Below, in pieces: positions 44,823 to 52,675 of a stretch of DNA of 56,301 bases (the stretch's first letter is position 1; each line of letters begins with the position of its first letter). The notes beneath the pieces are model-generated. The model was not told where the DNA came from, searched no databases, and worked only from the letters and a program-made list of their open reading frames with translations. The stretch spans positions 1 to 56,301 of the forward strand of contig CANLOY010000014.1 of assembly GCA_947493005.1 (NCBI GenBank), written 5' to 3'. This DNA comes from an uncultured Roseivirga sp. (GTDB lineage Bacteria; Bacteroidota; Bacteroidia; Cytophagales; Cyclobacteriaceae). The position numbers were made by a program, and so were the translations under genes.

Positions 44823-46046
44823 ATGAGACAAACTCTGATTCTTTTATCCATTACCTTTTTCCTGTTGTCATGTGGCGCAGAGAAAACTCCAGAGCTTAAT
44901 ATCAGTTCTATCCCCTCACCTACTTCAGAAAACAGTTTAACACCAAGACTTTTTACATCATCAAACGGAGAGGTGTTGTTGTCTTGGTTGGAGAAGCATG
45001 ATGAAATGACAAAGCTAAAATTCTCCAAGTTCACTAATGATGTCTGGAATGAACCTCAACTAATCAATGAAGGGGATAACTGGTTTGTTAATTGGGCCGA
45101 CTTTCCATCCCTTATTGCCAATGAAAGTTCGTTGACGGCACATTGGCTTCAAAAAAGAGCTAAAGGCACTTACGATTACGACATTCGTATTTCACAGTCG
45201 CAGAACGATGGCAATTCCTGGTCGGAGTCTTTTGTTTTACACAGTGATGGCATAGCCGCTGAACATGGCTTTGTAAGCATGTTACCAATGGCTAACGACC
45301 AGAGCTTTGCGACATGGCTAGATGGTAGAAACACAAAAACCGAACAAGCTTCAGGCAATCATGGAGGGCACGGTGGTGGTGCTATGACGTTGAGAGCTGG
45401 CACTCTTGATAATAATGGCAACATGATTGCCGAGTGGGAGTTAGATCAACGTACCTGTGATTGCTGTCAGACTACAGCCGCCATGACAAGCAATGGACCT
45501 GTAGTAGCCTATAGAAACCGATCTGAGAACGAAATTCGTGATATCTATATCACTCGACTAATCGATAATGCGTGGACCGAACCTAAACCTGTTTATAACG
45601 ATAATTGGGAAATCAGTGGCTGCCCTGTAAATGGCCCCTCAATGGATTCTCGAAACAATCTTGTTGCTATCACATGGTTTACCGCTGCCAATGGTTATGG
45701 TGAAGTTAAACTTTCTATCTCCAAAGATGCTGCTGATAACTTTTCTCAACCCATAGTACTTAGCAGAGGAAAAACCAATGGAAGGGTTGGTACACTAATT
45801 ACTGATAATGACCAAATAGTTGTTAGCTGGGCTGAAGTTAATGAAGACAAATCGAACATCATGCTAGCTGTTTTTGACTCTTCTGGTAAAGAATTAATCC
45901 GCAAAATGATTGCTGAAACTTCTGCTGCACGAGCAAGTGGTTTCCCAGTAATAACAACTTCGAAAGATGAGGTATTAATTGCCTGGACGGAAACAGGAAA
46001 TCAGTCCAAGGTCAAAACCTCTCTCATCAGCATGAAGAATTTATAA
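44823..46046 (+). CDS. Sialidase-like beta-propeller lipoprotein with CDCC motif
   Basis: The correct start is 44823, which begins a lipoprotein signal (MRQTLILLSITFFLLSCGAE, Cys17); the frame is open further upstream only by chance overlap with the DUF4440 gene. The 407-residue product contains repeats like those of BNR/sialidase propellers (ISQSQNDGNSWSESFVL, ISKDAADNFSQPIVLSR). A His-rich loop (SGNHGGHGGG, His180 and His183) precedes RTCDCCQTTAA (Cys212, Cys214, Cys215), which looks like a metal-binding site. Sialidase catalytic residues are not evident, so glycosidase activity is doubtful. Confidence 0.8.
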   Translation: MRQTLILLSITFFLLSCGAEKTPELNISSIPSPTSENSLTPRLFTSSNGEVLLSWLEKHDEMTKLKFSKFTNDVWNEPQLINEGDNWFVNWADFPSLIANESSLTAHWLQKRAKGTYDYDIRISQSQNDGNSWSESFVLHSDGIAAEHGFVSMLPMANDQSFATWLDGRNTKTEQASGNHGGHGGGAMTLRAGTLDNNGNMIAEWELDQRTCDCCQTTAAMTSNGPVVAYRNRSENEIRDIYITRLIDNAWTEPKPVYNDNWEISGCPVNGPSMDSRNNLVAITWFTAANGYGEVKLSISKDAADNFSQPIVLSRGKTNGRVGTLITDNDQIVVSWAEVNEDKSNIMLAVFDSSGKELIRKMIAETSAARASGFPVITTSKDEVLIAWTETGNQSKVKTSLISMKNL

Positions 46047-46204
46047 TATAGAGTTACTAATTGATTATTTCCTGATTTAGACTGCTTCTTGATGTCAATT
46101 GTACAAGCTTTCGAAACCTTGCATAATTATTCCAATACAGAATAAAACAAAATTTTATAATTATGTAATTTAAGCTTAAATACTTGTCCAATTCGCTTTT
46201 TTAC

Positions 46205-46331
46205 TATTTCTTCGCTTAAGATTTGAACCTTAAAACCAGAAATTGGTTATTAAAGATAATCTGGAGGTTCCATAGCCTCTGGTATTGTGTGTGTTTATTG
46301 GCCACCCCGATGATGTTGGGGTGGTTTTTTT
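46205..46331 (+). ncRNA. Candidate small RNA or 5' leader with terminator
   Basis: The 404-nt gap 46047-46450 contains no coding frame. Its middle part holds paired segments (ACCAG...CTGGT-type complementarity near 46242-46292; GAGG/CCTC at 46264-46280) and ends in a strong intrinsic terminator (46302-46331). The terminator is about 250 nt after the upstream stop and 120 nt before the next start, so a separate transcript or an attenuated leader of the DUF6503 gene is possible. The 5' end is a guess. Confidence 0.3.
46302..46331 (+). terminator. Intrinsic terminator in the 46.05-46.45 kb gap
   Basis: CCACCCC and GGGGTGG form a 7-bp GC-rich stem with a 9-nt loop, directly followed by TTTTTTT. 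It lies between the CDCC lipoprotein and DUF6503 genes. Confidence 0.75.
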
Positions 46332-46450
46332 ATGCATTTTAATTCATTTGCAAGCTGAATTGTCAGCAAAATGTCCTATCAGTTATTTGAGGGAATTTTA
46401 AACTTTAACTATTTGTTGAGGTTCACGTACATCAACAAAATTCATCTATC

Positions 46451-47206
46451 ATGAACAAGTTATTTATTCTCGTAGTCCTTGCAGCTATCGCTGTTTCTTG
46501 CTCACCTAAAAAAGAGCATATTGAAACACAAAAATCACAAGTTCAAGATATCATTGACAAGTCCATTGCATTTCATAAGATGGGCAACTTGAATAATGCT
46601 CAATTTTCATTGACTTTCAGAGATATTGACTACACTTATAAAAATCAAAATGGCATGTACGAATACACACGTACACAAACAGATAGTATTGGTGCCATTG
46701 TAGTTGATCGAATGAATAATGAGACACTGATTCGTACTATTGATGGTAATGAGGCAGATATCACTGAAGAAAAACGTGCAGCTTACACCCGCTCTGTAAA
46801 TTCTGTGATATATTTTTTCAGGCTTCCTTTTGGGCTAAACGATCCAGCCGTAAACAAGGTCTACCTAGGCACTACTACAATAAAAGGAAAAGCTTACCAT
46901 GAAATAAAAGTAACCTTTGAACAAGAAGGTGGTGGTGAAGATTTTGATGATGTTTTCCTTTACTGGTTTGATACGGAAGATTATAGTATGGATTATCTGG
47001 CTTACTTGTATCACACCGATGGTGGAGGAATGAGGTTCAGAGAAGCAATTAACTCCAGAAGAGTAAATGGTATGTTAGTTCAGGATTACGTTAACTTAAA
47101 ACCTGAAGATGAAAAGATTGACATTATGACCATTGATGAACTCTATAATAAAGGCAAGTTGATTGAGCTCTCGAGAATCATCAATGAAAAAGTGATCATC
47201 AAATAA
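46451..47206 (+). CDS. DUF6503 family lipoprotein
   Basis: The 251-residue protein has a lipobox (LAAIAVSCSPKK, Cys17). Its body resembles DUF6503: QDIIDKSIAFHKMGNLNNAQ, FSLTFRDIDYTYKNQNGMYE, YFFRLPFGLNDPAVNKVYLG and YWFDTEDYSMDYLAYLYHTD. The beta-rich layout is reminiscent of LolA-type lipid-binding folds. No biochemical role is known. It stands alone between the gap with the candidate RNA and the nitrilase gene. Confidence 0.8.
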   Translation: MNKLFILVVLAAIAVSCSPKKEHIETQKSQVQDIIDKSIAFHKMGNLNNAQFSLTFRDIDYTYKNQNGMYEYTRTQTDSIGAIVVDRMNNETLIRTIDGNEADITEEKRAAYTRSVNSVIYFFRLPFGLNDPAVNKVYLGTTTIKGKAYHEIKVTFEQEGGGEDFDDVFLYWFDTEDYSMDYLAYLYHTDGGGMRFREAINSRRVNGMLVQDYVNLKPEDEKIDIMTIDELYNKGKLIELSRIINEKVIIK

Positions 47207-47340
47207 TCTATTAAAACACTCACCATTTTGATGATCTTCAAACGTTCTTAATATCTGTCTTAGGATTAATTAAGACCTCAAGACGACCAATGAAGTAATT
47301 ACTATTTCACAATAGACAACGGAATGCTTATTATCGCTTC

Positions 47341-48276
47341 ATGGATCAGAAAGTAAATATTGGAGTTGTTCAAACAGCACCAGAATATCTAAATATTAGT
47401 AAGTCTCTCGAAAAAGTAGAAAGCCTCCTAAAGGAAGCTGCTGATAAAGGTGCTCAACTGGTCAGTTTTGGTGAAACATGGTTCACTGGATATCCTGCCT
47501 GGATCGACTACTGCGATGAATATGCAAAGTGGGACTTCAAACCTACCAAAGAGGTATTTGCAAAAACCTATGCCAATAGTCTTGACATAAATGGTTCGGA
47601 AATAGCTCAGATAGGAAAATGGGCAAAAGCGTTCAACCTCGTGGTTGTCATGGGCATTAATGAGAAGGTAAGTTCCGGACCTGGAAATGGCACTATTTAT
47701 AACAGTCTGATTACCTGGAACGAACAAGGAGAGTTGGTCAACCATCATAGAAAATTAATGCCCACTCATACGGAGAAGCTACTTTATGGGCAAGGAGATG
47801 GTGCCGGTTTGAAAGCAGTAGATACTGCCGTGGGAAGAGTTGGTGGTTTAATTTGTTGGGAACACTGGATGCCTCTGACCAGACAAACCATGCATAACTC
47901 TGGAGAACATATACACATTGCTGTTTGGCCTAAAGTCCATGAAATGCTGCAAATAGCTACCAGATCATATGCTTTCGAGGGGCGTTGTTTCGCAATAGGT
48001 GTTGGCCAGATTATGAGAGTTAAGGACATCCCCAATGAATTAGCTCTACCCAAAGAGCTCCAAGGCAAGCCTGAACATTTGCTACTAAATGGTGGTAGCT
48101 GTATTGTTGGGCCCGATGGACATTATATCATGGAACCGGTTTGGGATCAGGAAGGTGTGTTTACAGCGGAAATAGATCTTAACCGTTGTTACGAAGAAAG
48201 AATGGCACTTGATGTAACTGGTCACTATCAAAGAAATGATGTCTTTAAGCTAAAAACTAACCACGACAGAAGATAA
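47341..48276 (+). CDS. Nitrilase (carbon-nitrogen hydrolase, nitrilase/cyanide hydratase branch)
   Basis: The 311-residue enzyme has the triad Glu45 (VSFGETWFTGYPAWID), Lys138 (HHRKLMPTHTEK) and Cys172 (GGLICWEHWMPLTRQ). The CWEH context around the cysteine is typical of true nitrilases, which convert organic nitriles to carboxylic acids and ammonia, rather than of amidases. Length fits but lacks the long C-terminal tail of spiral-forming plant/fungal enzymes. It is followed by a strong terminator and has no co-transcribed neighbour. Confidence 0.92.
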   Translation: MDQKVNIGVVQTAPEYLNISKSLEKVESLLKEAADKGAQLVSFGETWFTGYPAWIDYCDEYAKWDFKPTKEVFAKTYANSLDINGSEIAQIGKWAKAFNLVVVMGINEKVSSGPGNGTIYNSLITWNEQGELVNHHRKLMPTHTEKLLYGQGDGAGLKAVDTAVGRVGGLICWEHWMPLTRQTMHNSGEHIHIAVWPKVHEMLQIATRSYAFEGRCFAIGVGQIMRVKDIPNELALPKELQGKPEHLLLNGGSCIVGPDGHYIMEPVWDQEGVFTAEIDLNRCYEERMALDVTGHYQRNDVFKLKTNHDRR

Positions 48277-48277
48277 A

Positions 48278-48309
48278 GAAAAAGGCTTGTCCAATGGACA
48301 AGCCTTTTG
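48278..48309. terminator. Bidirectional terminator between nitrilase and LolA-like genes
   Basis: AAAGGCTTGTCC pairs perfectly with GGACAAGCCTTT across an AAT loop, with A-rich and T-rich flanks. It can end both the nitrilase gene (+) and the convergent LolA-like gene (-). Confidence 0.85.
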
Positions 48310-48332
48310 ATCTATGTGTTATGGTGATATTG

Positions 48333-48941
48333 CTATTTACAATTTTTTCTTTCATCAATGCTTTCCTCATACTCTCTAGGATTAATTACAAACTTGGTTC
48401 CAGAGGTATTCGTACTAAAGCCTGATAATTTATACTCATGCACCGTCCCAAAATCATCTATGGCTTTGATTAGTGTGATGTCGTTTCCAGCGGTTTCAAT
48501 ATGTAGCTCTGTATAAGGCATTTCAGAACCTGGCTTTAACTTAATTGTATTTCCATCTAGTGTACCTGAATGGTTGCTTCCATAAAAAGTCATTAAAGCA
48601 CCAAAATCTACTATTGCTTCAACATTTTCTCCCGGACAGAAATACATGATTTGAGAATGATCTTCTTCTTTTGTCCCTACATATTCCGTTTTTCCATCAT
48701 CAAGCCAAGTCTCATTTGGACCAAATGAGAGAATATATTTATCTCCTTCTACTACCAAGGTACCTTCTTGAGTGTTGGTAAAGCCCATTTTATCATTTGT
48801 AGACACGTAAGTGACATTCACTTTATAGTTTGGAATATTCCCATACTTATCAAAAAGTGACTGAATTTTCTCACTTGCATCCTGAGCTTTTAAACTCATG
48901 GCCATAGCGCCAAGAACTACTATAAAGAGTAATCTTTTCAT
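48333..48941 (-). CDS. LolA-like periplasmic protein
   Basis: The ATG at 48941 starts a signal peptide (MKRLLFIVVLGAMAMSLKAQ). The 202-residue product shows the LolA/outer-membrane lipoprotein-sorting pattern: NYKVNVTYVSTNDKMG, a strand QEGTLVVEGDKYILSFGPNE with TWLDDGKTEYVG, and FVINPREYEE near the end. Members carry lipoproteins from the inner to the outer membrane or act in related processes. It may be a paralogue rather than the housekeeping LolA. The gene is alone. Confidence 0.78.
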   Translation of the reverse strand: MKRLLFIVVLGAMAMSLKAQDASEKIQSLFDKYGNIPNYKVNVTYVSTNDKMGFTNTQEGTLVVEGDKYILSFGPNETWLDDGKTEYVGTKEEDHSQIMYFCPGENVEAIVDFGALMTFYGSNHSGTLDGNTIKLKPGSEMPYTELHIETAGNDITLIKAIDDFGTVHEYKLSGFSTNTSGTKFVINPREYEESIDERKNCK

Positions 48942-49026
48942 TTCCTTTTTATTTAATCGATTAGAATAAAAGCCGATAAGATGTTGATGGTACAACTGTT
49001 CGTTGTAATGTTGAGGGAATCAAAAA

Positions 49027-49060
49027 TAAAAAAATCCCACGAATTTCCATTCATGGGACC
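49027..49060 (-). terminator. Rho-independent terminator of the ECF/DUF4097 operon
   Basis: On the minus strand GTCCCATGAAT and ATTCGTGGGA form a stem with loop GGAA, followed by TTTTTTTATTTTT. It lies 24 nt downstream of the last gene of the operon. Confidence 0.82.
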
Positions 49061-49083
49061 AAATACTATTTTCATTTCGGCCT

Positions 49084-50013
49084 TTATCCCTTTCTAATGT
49101 AGATATTTCCGTTTCTGGTTTTCATCGTTACTTCGGCTCCTCCTCCATTTAAGTCTCCTTCTACCCAATTCTCCAGTTTAACTTTATACCCCTCACCTCT
49201 ATCATTTTGATTCTTGATCGGTTTTGCCTGACTTAAAGCGAAAGATTCGAAATCTGTGAAAATATCTCTATTGGTTTTCATCTTGACCGAAAATTTGGTG
49301 CCATCCGGAACGGTAACATCAACATCGCCATTATAAGTATCGAAATTCATAGGAACATCAGCGGTAACGGCATTAAAGCTTACTTTAATAGTTCCATTAT
49401 AAGTAGAAGCGGCAACTGATCCACCTATATTTTCTAGTGTGATTGGACCATTATAACTCTCAATATCAAATTCTCCATTAACACCTTCAACAGAAATATG
49501 TCCATTGTTATATGCATCTAATTTCAGGTCAAAGTTTCTAGGTACCTGTACTTCAAAATCAACTCTGGGCCCCCACCCTTCATTCTCTACCTTCACCTTA
49601 TTATTCCTTTCAGTTGCCTCAAAATTAAAGCCTCCATTACTGATCAGGCGCATTCCGTTTTTTGATTTATTCTTATCGACTTTCTTGCCATATTTTGTCA
49701 TTTTGACTTTTACGGTGGAACCATCGTACCCAACAACTTTAATCCTTCCGTTTTTCGAATCTAAATCAAGAAAGCCTCTTTCTCCAGGCTTAGAAAGTGG
49801 AATTTCTATTTCCTGAGTACTCTGTTCCTGAACTTTATCCTTATCATGCCCATGATCTTCAAAACTATCAAACACATGTTCTATGGCTTTTTCCGCTATG
49901 CGTTCCACCTTAGCTTCCAGTTTTCTATCGACCCTAACATCTACCTGTGCTAGTAGTGGGTTAACCATGATACCGGCTACCATCGCGAATACTATCGTTT
50001 TCATATTTTTCAT
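49084..50013 (-). CDS. Secreted DUF4097 (adhesin-like beta-helix) protein, copy 2 of the operon
   Basis: The 309-residue protein has a signal peptide (residues 1-22, ending near PLLAQ). A charged linker rich in His/Asp/Glu follows, then a DUF4097-type repetitive beta structure (about 75-305) with repeated NG turns: FDLKLDAYNNGHISVEGVNG, EFDIESYNGPITLENIGGSV and TVPDGTKFSVKMKTN, ending VTMKTRNGNIYIRKG. It is last in the sigma-factor operon. Such proteins are thought to act at the cell envelope; function unknown. Confidence 0.85.
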   Translation of the reverse strand: MKNMKTIVFAMVAGIMVNPLLAQVDVRVDRKLEAKVERIAEKAIEHVFDSFEDHGHDKDKVQEQSTQEIEIPLSKPGERGFLDLDSKNGRIKVVGYDGSTVKVKMTKYGKKVDKNKSKNGMRLISNGGFNFEATERNNKVKVENEGWGPRVDFEVQVPRNFDLKLDAYNNGHISVEGVNGEFDIESYNGPITLENIGGSVAASTYNGTIKVSFNAVTADVPMNFDTYNGDVDVTVPDGTKFSVKMKTNRDIFTDFESFALSQAKPIKNQNDRGEGYKVKLENWVEGDLNGGGAEVTMKTRNGNIYIRKG

Positions 50014-50031
50014 TTTCTAATTTCTTTCTGA

Positions 50032-50826
50032 TTACATGATTTTATCTATACTCTCACGCAACGTTGTTTTCACCTCTTCAGGAGTATATTCTCCCTCTAT
50101 TATATTTTTGAATTCGTCAACAGACTTACTCTCTTGCAACTCTACCATCAATTCCGCTAAAGCAATCTGCATCAACGGTGATTCTTGTTTTGCAATACTA
50201 TTGATCAACCCCTCTCTTATATTTGGATCGTTGGCATACTGAGCCAAAAGGTTTAATGCCGCCATTCTAACATTAGTACTCTCATCACTATTTAGTGTCA
50301 GAAACATAGCATCTGTTACTTCTTTATTAGAGCTCACCAATTCACTACTCATTTGTACTCCCTTAAGTCGCTGAGTAACAGACTCCTCTTCCAACATTGA
50401 CATCATCATCATCTCCTTCATATCTGTCATTTGCGTAGAAAGTTCGCTTAATTGATTCTTATAGGTTATTCCTGTAACTCCTCTTCCTACCACTACTCCT
50501 ACAATTAACAACACCATTCCAAAGGCCAGCCTCCCCATATTGGTCCCGAAGAGCATCGGCCACAATTGCTCAAGCTTAAAGCTCACCTCTTTTTTACTAT
50601 CCGTTTCTTTTACATTGTTGAGCATGGTATAAAAAGCCTCACTCATTGCAGCACCAGGTATTGGTTGTTCAGTTCTCTCTATTCTTCCTTGGAGAGCAAT
50701 TATGGCTTTTATTTCTTCCATATCAATGTGCCCTTCTTCAACATAAGCATCAAACTCACGTTTCCTTTCTTCAGAAAGATTTCCATCTATATAATCGGTG
50801 ATTAAAGACATATACTGCTCTTCCAT
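50032..50826 (-). CDS. Anti-sigma-like membrane protein with HEAT-repeat domain
   Basis: The ATG at 50826 is used; a GTG at 50835 would overlap the preceding stop. The 264-residue product has a cytoplasmic N-terminal segment like that of anti-sigma factors (LITDYIDGNLSEERKREFDA), but without zinc-binding cysteines. One membrane helix follows (about 99-117), then a coiled Met-rich stretch (TQMTDMKEMMMMSMLEEE) and HEAT-like repeats (about 165-235, VRMAALNLLAQYAND). Placed after an ECF sigma gene it is the likely regulator of that sigma factor, with the HEAT part as periplasmic sensor. This is inference. Confidence 0.8.
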   Translation of the reverse strand: MEEQYMSLITDYIDGNLSEERKREFDAYVEEGHIDMEEIKAIIALQGRIERTEQPIPGAAMSEAFYTMLNNVKETDSKKEVSFKLEQLWPMLFGTNMGRLAFGMVLLIVGVVVGRGVTGITYKNQLSELSTQMTDMKEMMMMSMLEEESVTQRLKGVQMSSELVSSNKEVTDAMFLTLNSDESTNVRMAALNLLAQYANDPNIREGLINSIAKQESPLMQIALAELMVELQESKSVDEFKNIIEGEYTPEEVKTTLRESIDKIM

Positions 50827-50831
50827 ATTAT

Positions 50832-51704
50832 TCACTTTTTCTTCTTCAATCGGATATCTCCATTCATTGTTTCAAACTGGAAGGAAGGGCCTCCCTTACC
50901 CACTTGATACCCATTGGAACTTGAAATCTTGTACTTTGCCTCTCCTCTCCTTCCTGATGTCTGTACTACTTTAGGCGACAGTTTAGCATCAAAGTCAAAG
51001 TCGCTAAACACTTCTCCATATTGTGTCTGAAAATTGTATGAAGCATTAGACTTTCCAGGAGCTCTCATCACTATGTTTCCATTTATTGTTTTAAAGGACC
51101 CAAATTCATCTGGCATGCTATCGTAGGATATTTCTATGATGCCATTAACGGTGTTCGCTTTGGTATTTCCTCTAACACCATCTAGCGTTATATCACCATT
51201 AACATTACCCGCATAAATGTTTCCTCCAGCATTTTTGATATCGACATCTCCATTGTTTACCGTGGATACTTTTACACTTATACCGTCCGGGATTCGTACT
51301 TTAAAATCAAGTCGGTAACGGTAATCCGGCCCTCTTCTGTTTCCGTTCCAGTTCCAACCACAATCCAAAGGATCATCTTTTTCTTCAATAACATGGTTAG
51401 GTGAACGCATAATGACTTTTGCGTAATTTTCGCCTTCAGAAACTATAAGATCCAACTCCTCCATTCCTTTCTTCACATCACCATTATCTCGGGCAAAGAC
51501 TTGTTTATCCAATTCAATTTCAATCGTACTCCCACTGTAAGACTCCACTTCAATAGTTCCATTAATGTTGCACAAGCAAAACCAAAATTCACTATCGTTA
51601 TTTTCGACCTTCAGACTCTTCTTTATAATCTCACTATCCTTTTGACCAAAGAGTGTAGTAACCGACACTAATAGTAAGATCAATAGGTTAAATAGATGTT
51701 TCAT
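50832..51704 (-). CDS. Secreted DUF4097 (adhesin-like beta-helix) protein, copy 1 of the operon
   Basis: The 290-residue protein has a signal peptide (MKHLFNLLILLLVSVTTLFG). A repetitive beta domain follows (about 40-288) with turns such as NINGTIEVESYSGSTIEIEL, NNGDVDIKNAGGNIYAGNVN and GDITLDGVRGNTKANTVNG, ending SFQFETMNGDIRLKKKK. It resembles the paralogue at 49084-50013. It lies between the sigma and the anti-sigma-like gene, suggesting that it takes part in envelope signalling or is a regulated envelope component. Confidence 0.85.
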   Translation of the reverse strand: MKHLFNLLILLLVSVTTLFGQKDSEIIKKSLKVENNDSEFWFCLCNINGTIEVESYSGSTIEIELDKQVFARDNGDVKKGMEELDLIVSEGENYAKVIMRSPNHVIEEKDDPLDCGWNWNGNRRGPDYRYRLDFKVRIPDGISVKVSTVNNGDVDIKNAGGNIYAGNVNGDITLDGVRGNTKANTVNGIIEISYDSMPDEFGSFKTINGNIVMRAPGKSNASYNFQTQYGEVFSDFDFDAKLSPKVVQTSGRRGEAKYKISSSNGYQVGKGGPSFQFETMNGDIRLKKKK

Positions 51705-51716
51705 TGTTTAGCTATT

Positions 51717-52286
51717 TTAAGTTCTTTGTGAATTCACCAACTCAAGCTTTTCATAATTTACTTTCAGGTCTTTTAAAGCCCTGAAAATCCTCACCTTAAC
51801 TGCACTTTCAGATATCCCTATGACTTCAGCTATATCTTGATATCGCATTCCCTGATACTTGCTTAAAACCAGTACTTCTCGTTTTTCTGGAGTTAACCTA
51901 CCTAAGGCTTGCTGCAACAAGTCCAGTTGTTCTTTCTTAATTCTTTGCTCTTCTGCATTAAACTCATCTCTTAAGTATTTATCTGTAACTTCAGGATCTT
52001 CTCTATACCCCATCTTCTTTTGCTTCTTGTAATGATCAGCAAATAAGTTACGAGCCATATGATACATCCAGGTAGTAAACTTACCATCACCTTTATAGGT
52101 ATGGCTATACTTAATCATTCTGACAAACACATTCTGCACAAGATCTTCGCTAATGGCGCCATCAGAGGTCAAGCGATAAAAGAAGCCATATAATGGCTTA
52201 TTATGCCGCTCGAAAAGCAAGCCGAGTTGATCAAGTTGGCCAGCTTTGACCTTGAGCATTAATGTGTTGTCCGAGAGTGAATCCAA
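51717..52286 (-). CDS. ECF-type RNA polymerase sigma factor
   Basis: The 189-residue protein has region 2 (about 12-80: LFERHNKPLYGFFYRL, SEDLVQNVFVRMIKYS, FTTWMYHMARNLFADHYKKQ) and region 4 (about 125-180: LTPEKREVLVLSKYQGMRYQ, DIAEVIGISESAVKVRIFRA). The frame begins with TTG at 52286; the first ATG, at 52259, would cut into region 2, so TTG is preferred. It heads a four-gene operon with two DUF4097 proteins and an anti-sigma-like HEAT protein, ended by a strong terminator. Confidence 0.92.
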   Translation of the reverse strand: MDSLSDNTLMLKVKAGQLDQLGLLFERHNKPLYGFFYRLTSDGAISEDLVQNVFVRMIKYSHTYKGDGKFTTWMYHMARNLFADHYKKQKKMGYREDPEVTDKYLRDEFNAEEQRIKKEQLDLLQQALGRLTPEKREVLVLSKYQGMRYQDIAEVIGISESAVKVRIFRALKDLKVNYEKLELVNSQRT

Positions 52287-52499
52287 TGTTCTGTTTTGAG
52301 AATTCAGTGAGAGAAACTCTATCTTTTATGAATGGTTACAAACGAAGTTAATTTTTTTATAATGACTTTTAACACCCTCATATAAAGCGCCATAAGGTAA
52401 ATACCGAAATTTTATGTAGGCACATCTATTTGTTTTTAGCCGCTGAACTCTTAAATTCATAAACCTATCATAGATTAAGAGATCGGATAATAAACCCAA

Positions 52500-52673
52500 A
52501 TGGAACTAACAAAAGAACAACTGGAAACAGAAATTGCAGATTTAAACGGCAAACTTTCAGGTGATATGTTTGCTGACATGGAAATTAAAGATCAAATCCA
52601 TAACCTAACCATGAAGTTGAATGGCGTCAAGCCAATGGATTCTCAATTCGATTGTGTAGGTTGCGGTAGTTAA
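52500..52673 (+). CDS. 57-residue peptide ending in CVGCGS
   Basis: A short frame reads MELTKEQLETEIADLNGKLS, then about 30 mostly helical charged residues (DMEIKDQIHNLTMKLNGVKP), and ends in SQFDCVGCGS. The only cysteines are Cys52 and Cys55, five and two residues from the end. There is no signal peptide. The stop is 2 nt from the ATG of the PqqB-like lipoprotein gene, so the two are translationally coupled. The layout of helical part plus short Cys/Gly-rich tail resembles a precursor or metal-binding peptide; this is inference. Good codon structure and position support it as real. Confidence 0.75.
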   Translation: MELTKEQLETEIADLNGKLSGDMFADMEIKDQIHNLTMKLNGVKPMDSQFDCVGCGS

Positions 52674-52675
52674 TC

